Origin: Bacteroidota bacterium
GTDB lineage: Bacteria; Bacteroidota; Bacteroidia; Sphingobacteriales; Sphingobacteriaceae
Assembly (NCBI GenBank): GCA_013288465.1
Contig: JABDBT010000087.1
Location: 1-9,725 of the forward strand
Length of the DNA stretch: 9,725 nucleotides
Direction: 5' to 3'
How positions within the stretch are numbered: position 1 is the first letter of the stretch; every line of letters begins with the position of its first letter. The notes under the pieces were generated by a model. It did not search any database. It saw nothing but the letters and a program-made list of their open reading frames with translations, and was not told where the DNA came from. The translations under genes were made by a program, and so were the position numbers. Shown here one piece after another: positions 7,190 to 9,725 of this stretch.

Positions 7190-8332
7190 CTATAAATTTT
7201 GTTTAAAAATATCTGCCAATTTTTTATTTAATTCGTCGCCACGTACATTCCTGGCTACAATTTTTCCAGACGGGTCTAATAACATATTTTGAGGTATCGA
7301 CCTTATATTAAATTGTTTGGCAATACTGTTATCCCAATACTTAAGGTCAGATACCTGCGTCCAATACAATTTATCAGCATGTATTGCTTTGATCCAGTTT
7401 TCTTTTTTTGAATCTAAAGAAATCCCTAAAATGGTAAACCCTTTGTCTTTATACGTGTTAAAAGCTTTAACCACGTTCGGGTTTTCGGCCCTGCACGGGC
7501 CGCACCAGCTTGCCCAAAAATCAACCAGCACATATTTGCCTTTTAAAGACGAAAGGCTGATCATATTCCCCGCCGTATCGGCTTGCGAAAAATCTGCCAG
7601 GTACTGCCCTACCGATGTCTTTTTGGTTATATCAATTTTCTGTGCAAACGCCCTTCCGGCGTTCAAATTACGCACCCCGGGCGAAAGGCTATTAAACAGC
7701 GGTTCTATTTCAGCCGGCTTCAGATCATAACCTGCTATTTGTGACAATACATATAACGACACGGGAGAGGAAGTGTGTTCTTTAACATAGGTTTTATAGG
7801 TATTCTCTCTTAAATCTGCCTCTGATTTATGCATTTGATCAATTATCATATTAAGATTTACCGTATCCTTAGCATTTTTAAAACGCATTCCCCTGGTGTT
7901 TAGGTCATTCATTTCACTTTCATTGGAAGCTAACGCCTCCCTGATGGATTTAAAATCGTTATCTGTTTTTGAACCCGAAATTTTAACCGTTTTCAAGGTG
8001 TCGGCAGATGATATTTCTATGGAAGCCGGTTCAAGAAAAAAGCTAAGACTGCTTAACCTAACCCTGGATTGGACAGCCGGCTTAAAGCGTAAATTAGCGA
8101 GAACTGGCTCCTCCACTTCCCCGTTAAATTTAAATGTACCATTTACCACATTGGCACTATCTGTTTTTTTATTGTTGTTATCTGTGTAAGACAGGTATAT
8201 TTTACCCGTTGCAGATGAAGGCCCCATAGAGCCCGAAAGCTCAAATCGGCCGGCTTTTTTTTGCTGGGCCCAAACAGGGGCCGCTAATAGGAATAATATG
8301 CCTATTAACATTAGATTACTTTTCTTTATCAT
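7190..8332 (-). CDS. DUF4369-thioredoxin, TlpA-like thiol-disulfide oxidoreductase
   Basis: Exported thiol-disulfide oxidoreductase of 380 residues. The frame also opens at GTG 8335, but ATG 8332 gives the cleaner start MIKKSNLMLIGILFLL; the signal peptide ends at about residue 22 (VWA|Q). Residues about 28-120 form the beta-rich DUF4369 domain (FELSGSMGPSSATGKIYLSY near its start), followed by a helical linker of about 125-240. The C-terminal part is an AhpC/TSA-redoxin domain: KGKYVLVDFWASWCGPCRAE with CGPC at C277/C280, and cis-proline in RSIPQNMLLD (P347). This domain order is common in Bacteroidota TlpA/ResA-like proteins. The gene lies 22 bases downstream of the SusD stop and two bases upstream of the TPR-thioredoxin, so it belongs to the SusD operon. 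It probably reduces disulfides in the periplasm or at the envelope; its substrate is not visible from the sequence. Confidence 0.94.
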   Translation of the reverse strand: MIKKSNLMLIGILFLLAAPVWAQQKKAGRFELSGSMGPSSATGKIYLSYTDNNNKKTDSANVVNGTFKFNGEVEEPVLANLRFKPAVQSRVRLSSLSFFLEPASIEISSADTLKTVKISGSKTDNDFKSIREALASNESEMNDLNTRGMRFKNAKDTVNLNMIIDQMHKSEADLRENTYKTYVKEHTSSPVSLYVLSQIAGYDLKPAEIEPLFNSLSPGVRNLNAGRAFAQKIDITKKTSVGQYLADFSQADTAGNMISLSSLKGKYVLVDFWASWCGPCRAENPNVVKAFNTYKDKGFTILGISLDSKKENWIKAIHADKLYWTQVSDLKYWDNSIAKQFNIRSIPQNMLLDPSGKIVARNVRGDELNKKLADIFKQNL

Positions 8333-8354
8333 CACTTTTCTTTCATTTTAATTA

Positions 8355-9725
8355 TTACCATCCCGGATTTTGCACCAATGGCGCTGAGGCCGGGTATTTT
8401 ATTATTTCAGCATAAGGAATAGGGAACAGGTACATCTGCGGGTCAACAAATACACGCCCCGTATTTACCGCAACAGGCGTATAAGTGTGTGAACTTATGG
8501 GCCCCGAAAGGGTACCATTTATAGTTATACCTGTAATACTGGACGCACCCCTTGCTTGCGGACCAGTCTTCCAGCGGTTAATATCCCATAGCCGCAGCCC
8601 CTCAAACGCAAGTACGATATAACGCTCATGTTGTAATTTAGCCATTGTGAAATTTGCCGCTGTAATTGCGGGCATGTTTACCGAAGGCCTGGCCCTTATC
8701 ATATTTACATATTTAAGGGCCTCGGTGGTGTTACCAAGGTTAAATTCAGCTTCGGCATAGTTCAGCAATACTTCGGCATAGCGTATAATGATAAAATTTT
8801 GCCCGCTTTGATTAGTAGTTTGGTTGGGGTTATAGTTCGGATCAACAAATTTTCGCATATCATAACCTGTAAGAGAGGCCCGTAAAGTAGGGTTATTATA
8901 CGGTGAGCCAACAAACATATTTATGGTTTGGCCAAGCAAAACAGACCCGTCGTGAATGATGCTCGCTTCCAAACGTGGGTCGCGGTTAGCCCATGGATTG
9001 GCTGCTTGCGCCGGGTTGCTCCAGCTAAACGTTGTGCCGTCCGTCATTTCATAAGCATCAACCAATGCCCCATTCGGATTACTCGCGGCTGTTGCCCTTC
9101 CGGTAAAATAGCCCGGAATGGTGGCATAATCTACTTGCGAAGACTGGTTACTAGCTACAAGTGCAACGTATTCTTTATCTAATATAACCTCAGAGTTGTA
9201 CTCATTTGTCGGATAGAATATGCCCCCATAGTCCGGGAACAAACTGTAAGTATTTAAATTCATTACCGCAGTAGCGGCATCAGCGGCATTTTGCCATTGC
9301 CCTGCATATAAATAGGTCCGGCACATCAGCGCTAATGCCGCGCCTTTAGTAGCCCGGCCCATATTGGCGCCCGTATATTTTACGGGTAACAATGCTGCCG
9401 CCGCGTTTAACTCCGAAGTGATAAAATTGATACAATCAGCATCGGTTCCTCTTGGTATAAACAGGTTATCGGTTGCACTGAGCGTCTTGCTGATGATAGG
9501 AAAAGCGCCGAAATAATTATGGACGTAGTGATAATATAAGGCGCGTAAAAACCTTACCTCGCCCGTAAGCCTGGTTTTAAGCCCCGCGCTGGCATTTAAG
9601 GCGCCTATATTATCCAGGAACACATTGCAATTGCGTATCTGGGCATAATAATTGGTCCATAATTTATTGAACGGCGCGTTGGTTGAATTGTCTTGGTTCT
9701 GGTCATACGCGTAAGAAGCGGCAAG
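8355..9725 (-). CDS. SusD/RagB-family nutrient-binding lipoprotein (5' end outside window)
   Basis: Surface lipoprotein that caps a SusC transporter and captures its ligand. The last 456 codons are present and the frame is open to base 9725, so the signal peptide and lipobox are outside the window; family members are usually about 480-600 residues. The first visible residues (LWTNYYAQIRNCNVFLDNI) match the conserved N-terminal helix of SusD, which rules out GTG 9623 as the true start. Further marks are GEVRFLRALYYHYVHNYFGA, the TPR-like LLNYAEAEFNLGNTTEALKY, HERYIVLAFEGLRLWDINRW, and the typical C-terminus ending LVQNPGW. A matching susC should lie just beyond the right edge. The thioredoxin gene follows after 22 bases. 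Ligand unknown: no carbohydrate-active enzyme is in view to hint at it. Confidence 0.95.
   Translation of the reverse strand, partial: LAASYAYDQNQDNSTNAPFNKLWTNYYAQIRNCNVFLDNIGALNASAGLKTRLTGEVRFLRALYYHYVHNYFGAFPIISKTLSATDNLFIPRGTDADCINFITSELNAAAALLPVKYTGANMGRATKGAALALMCRTYLYAGQWQNAADAATAVMNLNTYSLFPDYGGIFYPTNEYNSEVILDKEYVALVASNQSSQVDYATIPGYFTGRATAASNPNGALVDAYEMTDGTTFSWSNPAQAANPWANRDPRLEASIIHDGSVLLGQTINMFVGSPYNNPTLRASLTGYDMRKFVDPNYNPNQTTNQSGQNFIIIRYAEVLLNYAEAEFNLGNTTEALKYVNMIRARPSVNMPAITAANFTMAKLQHERYIVLAFEGLRLWDINRWKTGPQARGASSITGITINGTLSGPISSHTYTPVAVNTGRVFVDPQMYLFPIPYAEIIKYPASAPLVQNPGW

Noticed and set aside
7317..7730. Open frame of 137 codons on the plus strand
   Set aside because: It lies wholly antisense to the thioredoxin gene, whose domains and CxxC are clear, and resembles no protein; the other plus-strand open frames in the window are rejected for the same reason.
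8333..8335. GTG as the start of the DUF4369-thioredoxin gene
   Set aside because: It is directly followed by an ATG (8332) that gives a normal signal peptide; the GTG adds only one residue.
8332..8346. Four-codon ORF (MKEK) whose stop overlaps the start of the thioredoxin gene
   Set aside because: It has no coding content, and a frame this short in an A-rich spacer is expected by chance.
9621..9623. GTG as the start codon of the SusD-like gene
   Set aside because: The frame stays open to base 9725 and the residues upstream of it (LWTNYYAQIRNCN) belong to the conserved SusD N-terminal helix.
1..9725. Mobile element, CRISPR array, tRNA or prophage signs
   Set aside because: No transposase, integrase, terminal inverted repeats, regularly spaced direct repeats or tRNA-like cloverleaf was seen; gene order and base composition look uniform.

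Overview
The window looks like a piece of a Bacteroidota chromosome, most likely Sphingobacteriaceae (Mucilaginibacter/Pedobacter-like). The evidence is SusC/SusD outer-membrane proteins, an ECF sigma plus FecR pair with a DUF4974-type C-terminus, DUF4369-thioredoxin lipid-side proteins, AT-rich spacers without Shine-Dalgarno sites, and moderate GC content. The genus is an inference from protein style only. Every supported gene lies on the minus strand, so the genes read from high to low coordinates.

Right block (9725 down to about 4913): the 3' part of a SusD/RagB-like gene, whose 5' end and presumably its SusC partner lie outside the window. It is followed closely by three secreted thiol-redox genes: a DUF4369-thioredoxin (TlpA-like) protein, a TPR-thioredoxin fusion, and a stand-alone DsbD alpha-domain protein. 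A possible 36-residue single-span membrane protein comes next, and the block closes with a strong, near-symmetrical rho-independent terminator at 4913-4958. Gaps of 22, 2, 32 and 36 bases suggest one operon. In place of the glycosidases of a classical polysaccharide locus, this SusCD system carries redox proteins.

Left block (about 4810 down to 1): an ECF sigma factor, a FecR-type anti-sigma factor, a 164-base spacer with an 11-bp hairpin, and a SusC-like TonB-dependent receptor. The receptor starts at 2784 and is still open at base 1. It carries an N-terminal STN signalling domain, so sigma, FecR and receptor together fit a FecA-FecR-FecI-like trans-envelope circuit: substrate binding outside is relayed through STN to FecR and frees the sigma factor.

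The only stretch longer than 300 bases without a confident gene is 4761-5151. It holds the candidate 36-residue gene, the terminator, a weaker 24-residue ORF and a weak promoter-like pair upstream of the sigma gene. I see no tRNA, rRNA, insertion sequence, CRISPR array or attachment site. I found no clearly undescribed system; the points most worth checking are the SusD-linked redox cassette and the small membrane ORF.
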